The translations under genes and the position numbers were made by a program. The notes beneath the pieces were generated by a model. The model was given only the letters and a program-made list of their open reading frames with translations, was not told the origin of the DNA and made no database searches. A DNA stretch of 64,000 nt from Fictibacillus gelatini DSM 15865 (GTDB lineage Bacteria > Bacillota > Bacilli > Bacillales > Fictibacillaceae): NCBI RefSeq assembly GCF_000430745.1, contig NZ_AUMP01000001.1, forward strand, positions 372,001-436,000, in the 5' to 3' direction. How positions within the stretch are numbered: the first letter of the stretch is position 1; the number at the start of each line of letters is the position of its first letter. This document shows positions 1-7,897 of this stretch, piece by piece.

Positions 1-161
1 ATGAAACCGTAACTTCCGTGCAAAACACTACCGTTACTGAAGAAGATAAGAGAATTGCACAAAATATGATTTCATCCGCAATGGCTAATTCGACTGAAGC
101 GGAAAAAGAGCAGCTTGCTGAATTGCAGACGGAACTTGACCAATCGACAAAAATGGAATAA
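1..161 (+). CDS. C-terminal fragment of an unidentified protein (5' end outside window)
   Basis: An open frame enters from the left edge (codons begin at position 3) and stops with TAA at 159-161, giving a 52-residue tail. The tail is hydrophilic and Glu/Gln/Thr-rich (ends ...LDQSTKME), with no membrane segment. A hairpin terminator follows within ten bases, so this is the end of a transcription unit. The visible part is too short and low in complexity for a family assignment. Confidence 0.55.
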   Translation, partial: ETVTSVQNTTVTEEDKRIAQNMISSAMANSTEAEKEQLAELQTELDQSTKME

Positions 162-169
162 CTTTCAAG

Positions 170-201
170 ACGGAGTTGGATTTTTCCTGCTCCGTTTTTT
201 T
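170..201 (+). terminator. Rho-independent terminator after the partial gene
   Basis: ACGGAG (170-175) pairs with CTCCGT (190-195), with an inner GGA/TCC pairing, followed by a run of seven T. Confidence 0.8.
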
Positions 202-231
202 ATATTCCTGTCCCAAGTGACGCGTTTTATC

Positions 232-240
232 TGGTATAAT
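232..240 (+). promoter_or_regulatory. Extended -10 promoter of the GNAT gene
   Basis: TGGTATAAT matches the extended -10 consensus TGnTATAAT. No good -35 is visible. A start site near 247 would lie downstream of an in-frame ATG at 239, which argues for the later ATG at 275. Confidence 0.6.
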
Positions 241-274
241 GGAAAAATCGAGAATCATCTTGGGGAGGAAAAAG

Positions 275-727
275 ATGAACATTTACAAAGTACAATCCGA
301 TGCATCCGATTCTTTAATTCAAAAAGTTGCTGATTTGTTGATGCATCAGCTTATTCGTTCGGAAACCGATGAAGACTACGAGAAAATTATTCGTGGCATC
401 CGTCTTTCTATAAATGATCCAGATCATTCGGGAATCATCATCGCAGAAGAAAATGAAACTGTTCTCGGCATTGCTTTTTTTAACATTGGAATAAGCCTCG
501 ACCTCGGTGACCGTTACATTTGGCTCAATGAGCTTTTTGTCCATCCTGAACACCGGAATAAAGGGATTGCCCGGAAGTTGCTTTTATCCCTTATTTATTG
601 GGCAGAACAAGAAGGCATTAAGTCAATTGAGCTTGAAACAGGGGTCAACAATTCGGTTACGAAACACCTTTATAATTCATTAGGTTTTCATAACATTATT
701 TCCAACCGGTACGGATTTAGCTTTTAA
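275..727 (+). CDS. GNAT-family N-acetyltransferase
   Basis: 150-residue soluble protein of the Gcn5-related acetyltransferase fold, which transfers an acetyl group from acetyl-CoA to an amine. The acetyl-CoA loop R-N-K-G-I-A lies at residues 94-99 after the strand LNELFVHP, and the C-terminal part (VTKHLYNSLGFHN) is the usual GNAT end motif. The start at 275 is chosen because GGGGAGG (262-268) sits just upstream and because the -10 element overlaps the alternative ATG at 239. Monocistronic, with a promoter before it and a hairpin after it. The substrate cannot be predicted. Confidence 0.85.
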   Translation: MNIYKVQSDASDSLIQKVADLLMHQLIRSETDEDYEKIIRGIRLSINDPDHSGIIIAEENETVLGIAFFNIGISLDLGDRYIWLNELFVHPEHRNKGIARKLLLSLIYWAEQEGIKSIELETGVNNSVTKHLYNSLGFHNIISNRYGFSF

Positions 728-731
728 AACT

Positions 732-764
732 AACGGCGCTCACGAGAAGCTTGTGAGCGCCGTT
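732..764. terminator. Convergent hairpin terminator
   Basis: Perfect 12-bp stem (AACGGCGCTCAC / GTGAGCGCCGTT) with a 9-nt loop between two convergent genes. The T-rich flank is on the minus-strand side, so it mainly serves the YitT gene. Confidence 0.75.
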
Positions 765-766
765 GA

Positions 767-1594
767 TCAATCATCATCCCGGAAAAAGCCAAATACACTC
801 GTTGTCGTAACGACATTTGTAAAAGCTTTTGGATCAACTTTTTTAACGATTTGTTCTAAATCATATAATTCATAACGCGTAATAACCATCATTAACATTT
901 CTTGATCTTCATTCGAAAATGCCCCTCGTGATGGGATAATCGTAATTCCCCTTACAAGCTTTGCATGGATGGCTTCTTTTAATTCCTTTCCTTTCTTCGT
1001 CACAATCATGGCCGTCAGCTTCACATGGCGCGTATGAATCGCATCAATGACCCTTGTAGAAACATAGAGAGCGACAAGTGTATAGAGCGCTTTTTCCCAT
1101 CCAAATAAGAGGCCGGCTGCAATGATAATCGCCCCATTAAGCAGAAAAAAGAAAATGCCGATCGGCCGTTTGAAGATTTTTGCTAAAACAAGGGCAATAA
1201 TATCCAATCCACCTGTAGACGCTCCGTATTTTAACGTAATTCCGACGCCCGCTGCCCCAATTACTCCGCCAAATACCGCATTTAATATGATGTCATGCGA
1301 TATTTCTTTTACCGGGACAAAATGCAAAAACACGGATATCATAAAGACGCTAAAAAAGCTGTAAATCGTAAATAATTTTCCGACTTTAAACCATCCGAGG
1401 ATAGCAACCGGAACATTTAATGCAAATAGAATCATTCCTGTAAATGATGTATTATGCAAGAGAGCTGCCGCAAGTTGGGAAACCCCTGTAAATCCTGAAG
1501 CATAAACATTTGCCGGTATTAAAAACAAATTTAAAGCAATGGCATTTAAAGCGGCCCCTATGATAATAACGACAATCTTTTTAATTTCGGTCAT
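767..1594 (-). CDS. YitT family membrane protein (DUF161/DUF2179)
   Basis: 275-residue integral membrane protein. The N-terminal two thirds contains about five hydrophobic segments (starting IVVIIIGAALNAIALNLFLIPAN, with the family's YASGFTGVSQL loop). Roughly the last 60 residues form the soluble DUF2179 domain (SRGAFSNEDQEMLMMVITRYEL...). The family is widespread in Bacillus with several paralogues per genome, and its transport role is unproven. The start at 1594 has AAAGGAAT about 8 nt upstream. Stands alone between terminators. Confidence 0.88.
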   Translation of the reverse strand: MTEIKKIVVIIIGAALNAIALNLFLIPANVYASGFTGVSQLAAALLHNTSFTGMILFALNVPVAILGWFKVGKLFTIYSFFSVFMISVFLHFVPVKEISHDIILNAVFGGVIGAAGVGITLKYGASTGGLDIIALVLAKIFKRPIGIFFFLLNGAIIIAAGLLFGWEKALYTLVALYVSTRVIDAIHTRHVKLTAMIVTKKGKELKEAIHAKLVRGITIIPSRGAFSNEDQEMLMMVITRYELYDLEQIVKKVDPKAFTNVVTTTSVFGFFRDDD

Positions 1595-1754
1595 TCATTT
1601 TTTATTCCTTTCTTTTGTACTCAAGAACTTGTTTTATCACGGATCGTACCATCCCGTCAATAGAGCGAAAGTAGGATACCACCTTTATTTTTCCTGAAAT
1701 AATAACGAATATTTACTGAAGGAATGTTTAATCTAAAATCAGGAGGGGTTAAAA

Positions 1755-1889
1755 ATGGTGAAAAACACAAAAGATGATGATAAAAAAGCAGTCGACAAAA
1801 ATGCCGCACGCTATTTTGAAAATATAACAAAAGAAGAAAACAGGCAAAAAGGGAAGCACGCTTATTCTAAAAAAACGGATCATCTGTAA
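1755..1889 (+). CDS. Small hydrophilic protein, DUF3941-like (44 aa)
   Basis: ATG at 1755 follows a very strong AGGAGGGG (1741-1748) and the frame stops at 1889. The 44-residue product is highly charged, Lys/Asp-rich and free of hydrophobic segments (ends HAYSKKTDHL). From memory it resembles the short Bacillaceae family DUF3941, whose members share the DNDKKA-like start and the YSKKTDHL end. No function is known. A hairpin terminator follows 8 bp after the stop. Confidence 0.75.
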   Translation: MVKNTKDDDKKAVDKNAARYFENITKEENRQKGKHAYSKKTDHL

Positions 1890-1897
1890 TGCTGACA

Positions 1898-1930
1898 AAA
1901 GGCTTTCGCGCGATTTGCGCGAAAGCCTTT
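1898..1930. terminator. Bidirectional terminator between the 44-aa gene and hmp
   Basis: AAAGGCTTTCGCGC pairs with GCGCGAAAGCCTTT. A/T runs at both sides let it work in both directions for the convergent genes. Confidence 0.85.
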
Positions 1931-1932
1931 AA

Positions 1933-3171
1933 TTATGCTCGAACAGATTCTGATTGAGGAGCCGTAATGTCGCTTGCTGGGCCGAAAAATTCGAAATGGA
2001 TCCGTTCTTCAGAGATCTTCAATTCTTTTAATGCACTATAAACAGCTTTCATAAAAGGCACTGGCCCGCAGAAATAATAGTCTGCTTCTTGTTTAGGCAA
2101 TACAGATTCCAGCCATTCTTTATCAATGTAGCCTTGCTTATGGTAGCAGTTGTCGTCCTCTGTCGTCGGTTTTTCATAGACGATAAAGCTTTTCATTTGA
2201 TCGTGTTCATTTGTTAAGTTGGCCACATGATCTTTTAGTGCATGAACCTTGCCGTTAATCGCCGCATGAATAAACGTCACTTCACGTTCCGGCTGCTTTT
2301 CGGCGAGTGTATTTAACATGCTGATCATTGGCGTTAAGCCAACTCCTCCGCTGATTAGGACAACCGGGATCGTTTTCGTCATGTCTAAAACGAAATCTCC
2401 TGCAGGCGCACTTACTTGAAGGACATCACCTTCATTTACATGATCATGCAAGTAAGAGGAAACAACGCCATCCGGATTGTCGCCACAGCCCGTTTCTTTT
2501 TTTACCGTTATACGGTAATACTCTTTCCCGGGCGCGTCCGATAGGCTGTAATGGCGTAGATGGGTATACTTGCTGCCTTCTGGCTGAACTTTAACCGTAA
2601 TATATTGACCTGGTTCATATGAAGCGATCGCTTTTCCGTCCTCCGGTTTTAAATAAAAGGATGTAATGACATCACTTTCTTTCACCTTTTTCTCCACAAT
2701 AAAGTTTCTAAAATCTTTCCAACCGCCTGGCTGGCTTTCCGCCGCTTCGTACATTTCTTTCTCGACTCCGATAAAGGCGCTCGCGATCACTCCATAGGCC
2801 TCTGCCCATGCTTCAATAATTTCATCTGTCGCAGCTTTGCCTAATACGTCTTTAATGGCCGCAAGCAGCGTTTCGCCAACGATCGGATAATGCTCCGGTT
2901 TAATTCCTAATGCCCGATGTTTTTGCCCGATTTGTTTAACGACAGGAATAATGGCTTCTAAGTTGTCAATATGAGCTGCCGCCGCATAGACGGCATTGGC
3001 TAATGCGGTTTGCTGGCGTCCCTGTCTCTGGTTCGCATGGTTAAATACATTAAGCAATTCAGGATGATTTTTAAAAAGAAGTTCATAAAAACGTGTCGTG
3101 ATGGCTGTTCCATGTTGTTCCAAAACAGGAACCGTTGATTTTATAATTTCAATTGTTTTTTGGTTTAGCAT
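1933..3171 (-). CDS. hmp: Flavohemoglobin, nitric oxide dioxygenase
   Basis: 412-residue cytoplasmic enzyme that oxidises NO to nitrate using O2 and NAD(P)H. The globin domain (about 1-140) carries proximal His85 (in QKHRAL), distal Tyr29 and Gln53, matching the numbering of characterised Hmp proteins. The FAD-binding motif RHYSLSD and the NAD-binding motif GGVGLTPM follow in the reductase half. An upstream in-frame GTG at 3180 is rejected because AAAGGG (3181-3186) would touch it, while it is well spaced from the ATG at 3171. An Fnr-type palindrome lies in the promoter. Monocistronic. Confidence 0.95.
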   Translation of the reverse strand: MLNQKTIEIIKSTVPVLEQHGTAITTRFYELLFKNHPELLNVFNHANQRQGRQQTALANAVYAAAAHIDNLEAIIPVVKQIGQKHRALGIKPEHYPIVGETLLAAIKDVLGKAATDEIIEAWAEAYGVIASAFIGVEKEMYEAAESQPGGWKDFRNFIVEKKVKESDVITSFYLKPEDGKAIASYEPGQYITVKVQPEGSKYTHLRHYSLSDAPGKEYYRITVKKETGCGDNPDGVVSSYLHDHVNEGDVLQVSAPAGDFVLDMTKTIPVVLISGGVGLTPMISMLNTLAEKQPEREVTFIHAAINGKVHALKDHVANLTNEHDQMKSFIVYEKPTTEDDNCYHKQGYIDKEWLESVLPKQEADYYFCGPVPFMKAVYSALKELKISEERIHFEFFGPASDITAPQSESVRA

Positions 3172-3213
3172 GAAAAACACCCTTTCTGATCTACTTTATC
3201 GATCTACGCTTTT

Positions 3214-3259
3214 ATTTTAAACAATGCTTTCTTTTTGAAATGTGATTGATATCACATTT
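3214..3259 (-). promoter_or_regulatory. hmp promoter with Fnr/Crp-type box
   Basis: A perfect 22-bp inverted repeat at 3238-3259 contains TGTGATTGATATCACA, which fits the Fnr consensus TGTGA-N6-TCACA. A -10-like TAAAAT lies at 3219-3214 on the minus strand. With a start near 3207, the box centre falls at about -41.5, the classical activator position. The box is read directly; that Fnr is the regulator is inference. Confidence 0.7.
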
Positions 3260-3283
3260 CCTTTGACGCTTATGTGAATAAAA

Positions 3284-3307
3284 AAAAACAGACTCCAGTC
3301 TGTTTTT
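3284..3307 (-). terminator. Terminator of the histidine kinase gene
   Basis: AAAAACAGACT / AGTCTGTTTTT hairpin with a 2-nt gap. On the minus strand a long T run follows. Confidence 0.8.
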
Positions 3308-3314
3308 AGCATGT

Positions 3315-4457
3315 TCAAATAAAGGCAGGCAATTCAATTGTAAACGTTGTCCATTTTTCTTCTGTTTGCACATAAATCCGCCCATTATGCTTTTCAACAA
3401 TTTGTTTGCAGACGGATAGCCCTAGCCCTGTTCCAAGTTCTTTTGTTGAAATAAACGGTTCAAAAATATTATCGATTAAATGGGATGGAATGGGATCGCC
3501 ATTATTAGAAATATCGATTTTCAGCCATTTATTCTCTTCATATGCCCGGACTTTAATTTCACGCTCACCCGAATGTTTGCAAAGTTCATCAACTGCGTTA
3601 TATAAAATGTTTAGCAACACTTGCTTAATTTGCGATTTTACCCCTTCAAACGGCAAATCATCTTCTAATTGTGTGTTGACCAATATGTTTGTTTCCAAAA
3701 AGCGGGGATATAAAAAGTCAATCATTTCTCGAATTAAAGAAGATAATGAAAACAATTCCATTTGATCTTCGAAGCCTTTCATTTTTGAAAGAAGAAGAAA
3801 TTGGCTGATTTTTTCCTCCAGGCTTTCCATTTCATCATTAATAATCGAAAAATAATAATCCGTTTTATCCGTTTTCTCTTTTTCGGATTGCAATAAATAG
3901 ATGAATCCTTTGATGGCGGTTAATGGATTGCGGAATTCATGGGCAAAACTTGAAGCAATCTGGCCAAGAATCGTTAACCGGTCTTGATGCATTTCTTGAA
4001 TAAACATATTTTTCTTTTCAAGCATCATATCTTTCAAATGAGAATATTCCGTTATTGCTAAATAAAAAAGTTGATTAAAAAATTCGTTAGCTTCTAATAC
4101 CATTCGCTTCTGGATACATGTGTGGAACGGTGATTCCATAAGATTTTCACTAACGACTCTTCTGCCAATATTGATATAACTGACAAAGGCCCCGATACTC
4201 GTATTTGCTTCAATACGTTCTCTGGCGATTTTTTGCGTCAAAGGCTTGATAGAATCGAGTTTTAACGTCATAAAATAATCCCTTAAAGCACCAAGCGTTA
4301 TATTCATATTTACAATGATCTTTTCAATAAACGGTTCTTCATATGTATCCAGGATCATGCTCTTCCAGCTGTTTACGATGATTTCATGATGACTTTGCAA
4401 ATATTGAACGACTTTATTCCTCGCCTCAAGCGTCATCTCATTAACATTTGATATCAT
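3315..4457 (-). CDS. Soluble sensor histidine kinase
   Basis: 380-residue protein without membrane segments, so a cytoplasmic sensor. About residues 1-150 are an all-helical input region resembling RsbR-type N-domains (HHEIIVNSWKSMILDTY). The phosphoacceptor His173 lies in FAHEFRNPLTAIKG. Then follow the N-box (LLNILYNAVDEL), a short G1 region (ISNNGDPI), the F-box (IFEPFIST) and the G2 box (GTGLGLSVC). The HEFRNPLT sequence is like that of Bacillus sporulation kinases, but no role is assigned. The start at 4457 has AGGAAAGGA correctly spaced; the ATG 21 bases upstream overlaps that site. No response regulator is adjacent. Confidence 0.88.
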   Translation of the reverse strand: MISNVNEMTLEARNKVVQYLQSHHEIIVNSWKSMILDTYEEPFIEKIIVNMNITLGALRDYFMTLKLDSIKPLTQKIARERIEANTSIGAFVSYINIGRRVVSENLMESPFHTCIQKRMVLEANEFFNQLFYLAITEYSHLKDMMLEKKNMFIQEMHQDRLTILGQIASSFAHEFRNPLTAIKGFIYLLQSEKEKTDKTDYYFSIINDEMESLEEKISQFLLLSKMKGFEDQMELFSLSSLIREMIDFLYPRFLETNILVNTQLEDDLPFEGVKSQIKQVLLNILYNAVDELCKHSGEREIKVRAYEENKWLKIDISNNGDPIPSHLIDNIFEPFISTKELGTGLGLSVCKQIVEKHNGRIYVQTEEKWTTFTIELPAFI

Positions 4458-4490
4458 GAAATCTTGTCCTTTCCTCATTGTTCTTCCTTT

Positions 4491-4519
4491 ATTATGAAGG
4501 AATTTGCACTCTATCTCAA
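4491..4519 (-). promoter_or_regulatory. SigA-type promoter of the kinase gene
   Basis: TTGAGA (4519-4514) and CATAAT (4496-4491) are separated by 17 bp. Confidence 0.6.
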
Positions 4520-4594
4520 CAGCAAGTTTACATATCTCTCTTATTTCTGTGGAACGTTAAACGTGATGAGTGACGAAAAGAGGAGCGAGTTTTT

Positions 4595-5464
4595 ATGAAT
4601 AATGAATATCCTATGGGCGCGGGACAACCTCCACAACATCAAAACCATCAACCTGGCTTTGAAAGTGAGATGATCCCAAAACCAGTCTCAGATGATCCGG
4701 GTTATAAAGCTAGCGGGAAGCTATTCAATAAAACGGCGATCATTACAGGTGGCGACAGTGGAATCGGGAAAGCCGTCGCGATCGCTTTTGCAAAAGAAGG
4801 CTGTGATGTGGCCATCGTCTATTTAAACGAACATCAAGATGCTGCTGAAACGAAGCAATTGGTCGAAAAAACCGGGCGCAAATGCCTTCTTATTACTGGC
4901 GATATTGGGGATGAAACGTTTTGCGGCCAGGTCATTCAGCAAACGATCAGCGAATTCGGCAAGCTTGATATTTTAGTCAACAATGCTGCTGAACAACATC
5001 CTCAGCCCGGAATTGAACATATTACATCGGCTCAACTTGAGAAGACGTTTAAAACCAATCTATTTTCAATGTTTTATTTAACAAAAGCGGCACTCCCCTA
5101 TTTGAACCAGGGAAGTTCAATCATCAATACAGCATCAATAACCGCTTATAAAGGGCATAAAGAATTAATTGATTACTCGGCAACGAAAGGGGCGGTTGTG
5201 ACATTCACCCGCTCTCTTTCAGAATCGTTGGTCGGCAAAGGAATCAGGGTCAACGGGGTCGCACCTGGCCCCATTTGGACACCTTTAATCCCGTCAACAT
5301 TTACAGCAGATCAGGTCGCTCAGTTCGGCTTAAACACCCCGATGAAACGGGCCGGCCAACCAGAAGAGCTTGCGCCAAGCTATGTTTTTTTAGCAAGTGA
5401 TGACGCTTCCTATATATCCGGCCAAATGATTCATGTGAATGGCGGAACAATCGTTAATGGTTAA
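4595..5464 (+). CDS. Short-chain dehydrogenase with extended N-terminus (general-stress type)
   Basis: 289-residue NAD(P)-dependent oxidoreductase. Cofactor motif TGGDSGIG at 51-58, NNAAEQ near 129-134, catalytic Ser181, Tyr194 and Lys198 (YSATK), and the C-terminal signature SGQMIHVNGG. The Pro/Gln-rich 40-residue extension before the fold is typical of the YhxC/YdaD-like stress SDRs of Bacillus. Substrate unknown. GAGGAGCGAG provides the ribosome site. The ku gene starts 17 bp after the stop, so both may be on one transcript. Confidence 0.9.
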   Translation: MNNEYPMGAGQPPQHQNHQPGFESEMIPKPVSDDPGYKASGKLFNKTAIITGGDSGIGKAVAIAFAKEGCDVAIVYLNEHQDAAETKQLVEKTGRKCLLITGDIGDETFCGQVIQQTISEFGKLDILVNNAAEQHPQPGIEHITSAQLEKTFKTNLFSMFYLTKAALPYLNQGSSIINTASITAYKGHKELIDYSATKGAVVTFTRSLSESLVGKGIRVNGVAPGPIWTPLIPSTFTADQVAQFGLNTPMKRAGQPEELAPSYVFLASDDASYISGQMIHVNGGTIVNG

Positions 5465-5481
5465 GAAAGTGAAGTGATAAC

Positions 5482-6312
5482 ATGCATACGATGTGGAAAG
5501 GCTCGATTAGTTTCGGGCTTGTCAATATACCGATCAAACTGTATAGTGCAACCGAAGACAAAGATATTAAAATGCGCTATCTCCATTCCAAATGCAACAA
5601 CCCGATCAAATATGAAAAAATATGCCCCGTATGTAATGAAAAGGTGGAGCAAGAGCAAATCGTAAAAGGCTATGAATATGAACCTGGAAAGTTTGTCGTC
5701 GTAGACAAAGAAGATTTCGAACAGCTTGCCGGAATGAAAAATAAAGCGATTGAAATTGTCGACTTTATTCAATTAGAAGAAATCGACCCATTGTATTACA
5801 ACCGATCCTATTTTATTGGGCCCGGTGAAAACGGCGGCAAACCGTTCAAGCTATTGAAGCGGGCAATGGAGGAAACCGGGAAGATTGGCCTTGCGAAAAT
5901 TACGATCCGTTCCAAAGAAAGCATGGCTGCCGTCCGCGTATATGATAAAGGGCTAGTGATGGAAACGATTTACTATCCTGATGAAGTCCGGAATATCGAT
6001 CACGTTCCTGGAATCGACGAAGATTTTGCGATTAATGATAAGGAACTTGACATGGCAAAACAGTTGATTGAACAGCTAACAACGCCATTTGAACCGGAAA
6101 AATATAAAGATGAATATCGTGAAGCGCTTTTAGATCTTATTCATCATAAAATTTCTGGTGATGAAATTAAAGTTGCTGCCGAACGGCCAAAAACAAATGT
6201 CGTTGATTTGATGGAAGCGCTTCAGGCAAGCATTGATCAAACAAAAACAGCGTCAGAACCTGCGAAAACGACGACGAAAAAACGGAAAACGACAAAAAAG
6301 AAAGAAGCATAA
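5482..6312 (+). CDS. ku: DNA end-binding protein Ku
   Basis: 276-residue bacterial Ku. The homodimeric ring binds double-strand ends and recruits LigD for non-homologous end joining. The N-terminus MHTMWKGSISFGLVNIPIKLYSA is diagnostic, the central C-P-V-C pair (about residues 50-53) is conserved, and the tail is the usual Lys/Thr-rich DNA-binding extension. The ribosome site is weak (GAAGTGA). cwlJ and the two LigD parts follow on the same strand. In B. subtilis the Ku/LigD system acts in germinating spores. Confidence 0.96.
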   Translation: MHTMWKGSISFGLVNIPIKLYSATEDKDIKMRYLHSKCNNPIKYEKICPVCNEKVEQEQIVKGYEYEPGKFVVVDKEDFEQLAGMKNKAIEIVDFIQLEEIDPLYYNRSYFIGPGENGGKPFKLLKRAMEETGKIGLAKITIRSKESMAAVRVYDKGLVMETIYYPDEVRNIDHVPGIDEDFAINDKELDMAKQLIEQLTTPFEPEKYKDEYREALLDLIHHKISGDEIKVAAERPKTNVVDLMEALQASIDQTKTASEPAKTTTKKRKTTKKKEA

Positions 6313-6404
6313 TAACGAAACTAAAGGTAAGTCTTGCCTTCCATTAATCATCATCTTCCCATAATTGTAATATGATAAAAGGATTACTATTGGAGGTGAA
6401 GAGA

Positions 6405-6833
6405 GTGGCAGTTGTTCAAGCGACGAAGGCGGACATCAATCTTTTAGCCAGGTTGCTCAGGGCAGAAGCGGAAGGTGAAGGAAAGCAAGGAATGCTTCTT
6501 GTCGGGAACGTTGGAATTAACCGGATCAGAGCAAACTGTTCCGACTTTAAAGGGCTTCGCACCATTCGTCAAATGGTTTTTCAACCCCATGCATTTGAGG
6601 CTGTGATCCACGGCTATTTTTATCAAGCGCCAAGAGAAAGTGAACGGCGCCTGGCACGTCGGGTAGTTAACGGGGAAAGATTCTGGCCTGCGAAATATAG
6701 TTTATGGTATTTCAAGCCGCCGGGAAATTGTCCTCCACAATGGTATAACCAGCCGTTTGTATCTCGATACAAAAGCCACTGTTTTTATCAGCCGACGCCA
6801 GAAACGTGCCAAAATGTTTATAACACGTTTTAA
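6405..6833 (+). CDS. cwlJ: Spore cortex-lytic enzyme CwlJ
   Basis: 142-residue SleB/CwlJ-type hydrolase that degrades spore cortex peptidoglycan during germination. The N-terminus (LLARLLRAEAEGEGKQGML, with the conserved Glu21) and the C-terminus (SHCFYQPTPETCQNVYNTF) match B. subtilis CwlJ nearly throughout, as recalled. The GTG start at 6405 is chosen because GGAGGTGAA (6392-6400) precedes it and because it gives the family length; the ATG at 6372 would add 11 unrelated residues. The B. subtilis partner gerQ is not next to it. Here it sits between ku and the LigD genes. Confidence 0.95.
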   Translation: MAVVQATKADINLLARLLRAEAEGEGKQGMLLVGNVGINRIRANCSDFKGLRTIRQMVFQPHAFEAVIHGYFYQAPRESERRLARRVVNGERFWPAKYSLWYFKPPGNCPPQWYNQPFVSRYKSHCFYQPTPETCQNVYNTF

Positions 6834-6855
6834 TTGGTATATGAAATCGAAGGAG

Positions 6856-6892
6856 CCGAGAATTCCAATGATGATGTCATTGGAATTCTCGG
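6856..6892 (+). promoter_or_regulatory. Strong intercistronic hairpin before the ligase gene
   Basis: A perfect 16-bp stem (CCGAGAATTCCAATGA and its complement) closes a 5-nt TGATG loop. It ends 2 bp before the ligase ribosome site CGAGGAGG and has no T run, so it is not a standard terminator. It may protect or gate the downstream message. Confidence 0.6.
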
Positions 6893-6907
6893 TTCGAGGA
6901 GGTATAG

Positions 6908-7855
6908 ATGGAACTGAAGCCGATTATTCCATTCGAGCCAGTGAAAACCGACCAAATACCTGAAGGAAAACAATGGATTTCTCAAGTGAAGTGGGACGGT
7001 GTACGAATCCTTACATACAATGATGGGAATAGGGTACGTTTGTTTAATCGGAAATTAAAGGAACGGACTTCACACTATCCGGAGCTGCTAAATATCCAAT
7101 CCTATTGTCATGCGAAATCCGTCATTTTAGATGGAGAAGTCATTGCTCTTGGAGCCGATGGAAAACCTTCCTTTCATGAAGTGATGCGCCGAGATGGAAT
7201 TCGCCGGATGGAAAGAGTCGGACAAGTTAGAAAACAAGTCTCCATTGTATATATGATTTTCGATGTTGTTTTTTGCGATGGACAGTGGATCAACGAATTC
7301 AAGTTAGCTGACCGAATCGAGATTCTTTCAGACATTATGATTCCGGGTGAAAATATCCAGTTGGTCCCTTCATTCAGTGACGGCAATACGTTATTTGAAG
7401 CTGTTAAAAAACAAGGATTAGAAGGAATTGTCCTTAAAGACCTCAATAGTAAATATGCAATCAACGGAAAAGACCACCGCTGGCAGAAGAAGAAAAATTA
7501 TCGCGACTTGATTGCCGTAGTTGGCGGTGTCACACTACGCCAGGGGATTGTAAATAGCCTGTTACTTGGTTTGTATGATGATGAAGGACATTTTTGTTAT
7601 ATCGGACATGCAGGAACGGGAAAATTAACTGCGTCCGATTGGAGGGAACTAACAGAGAAAATCCAACCTTTAGTAGTGAGTGAGCGGCCATTTATAAATA
7701 AACCTCAAAGAATAAATGAGGCGATTTGGTTAAGACCCGTCATTACAATAAAAATTCAGTATATGGAATGGACGGAGGGAAGATCGATAAGGCAACCCAG
7801 CATACAGGCATTTGTCGATGTTTCTCCAGAGGAATGTATTTTTGAAACATTATGA
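6908..7855 (+). CDS. ligD: ATP-dependent DNA ligase (LigD ligase module)
   Basis: 315-residue stand-alone ligase equal to the ligase domain of LigD. It seals nicks and ends through a lysyl-AMP intermediate. Lys28 in QVKWDGVR is the adenylated residue; motif III DGEVIAL, motif IV EGIVLKDLNSKY and motif V WQKKKNYRDLI follow, then a C-terminal OB-fold. In B. subtilis this domain is the N-terminal half of one fused protein. Here it ends with TGA at 7853-7855 and the polymerase part is a separate gene in the same frame. GAGGAGG precedes the ATG. Confidence 0.92.
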   Translation: MELKPIIPFEPVKTDQIPEGKQWISQVKWDGVRILTYNDGNRVRLFNRKLKERTSHYPELLNIQSYCHAKSVILDGEVIALGADGKPSFHEVMRRDGIRRMERVGQVRKQVSIVYMIFDVVFCDGQWINEFKLADRIEILSDIMIPGENIQLVPSFSDGNTLFEAVKKQGLEGIVLKDLNSKYAINGKDHRWQKKKNYRDLIAVVGGVTLRQGIVNSLLLGLYDDEGHFCYIGHAGTGKLTASDWRELTEKIQPLVVSERPFINKPQRINEAIWLRPVITIKIQYMEWTEGRSIRQPSIQAFVDVSPEECIFETL

Positions 7856-7897
7856 TGTCAGGAAAGAATTTGATCAATTTCCTTGGGAGGAATAGGT

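Noticed and set aside
3315-4457. Two-component system partner for hmp regulation
   Set aside because: The kinase has no adjacent response regulator and is separated from hmp by a terminator, so a link would be speculation.
5461-5772. Minus-strand frame opposite the start of ku
   Set aside because: Shadow of ku codon usage; no ribosome site, and Ku is unambiguous on the other strand.
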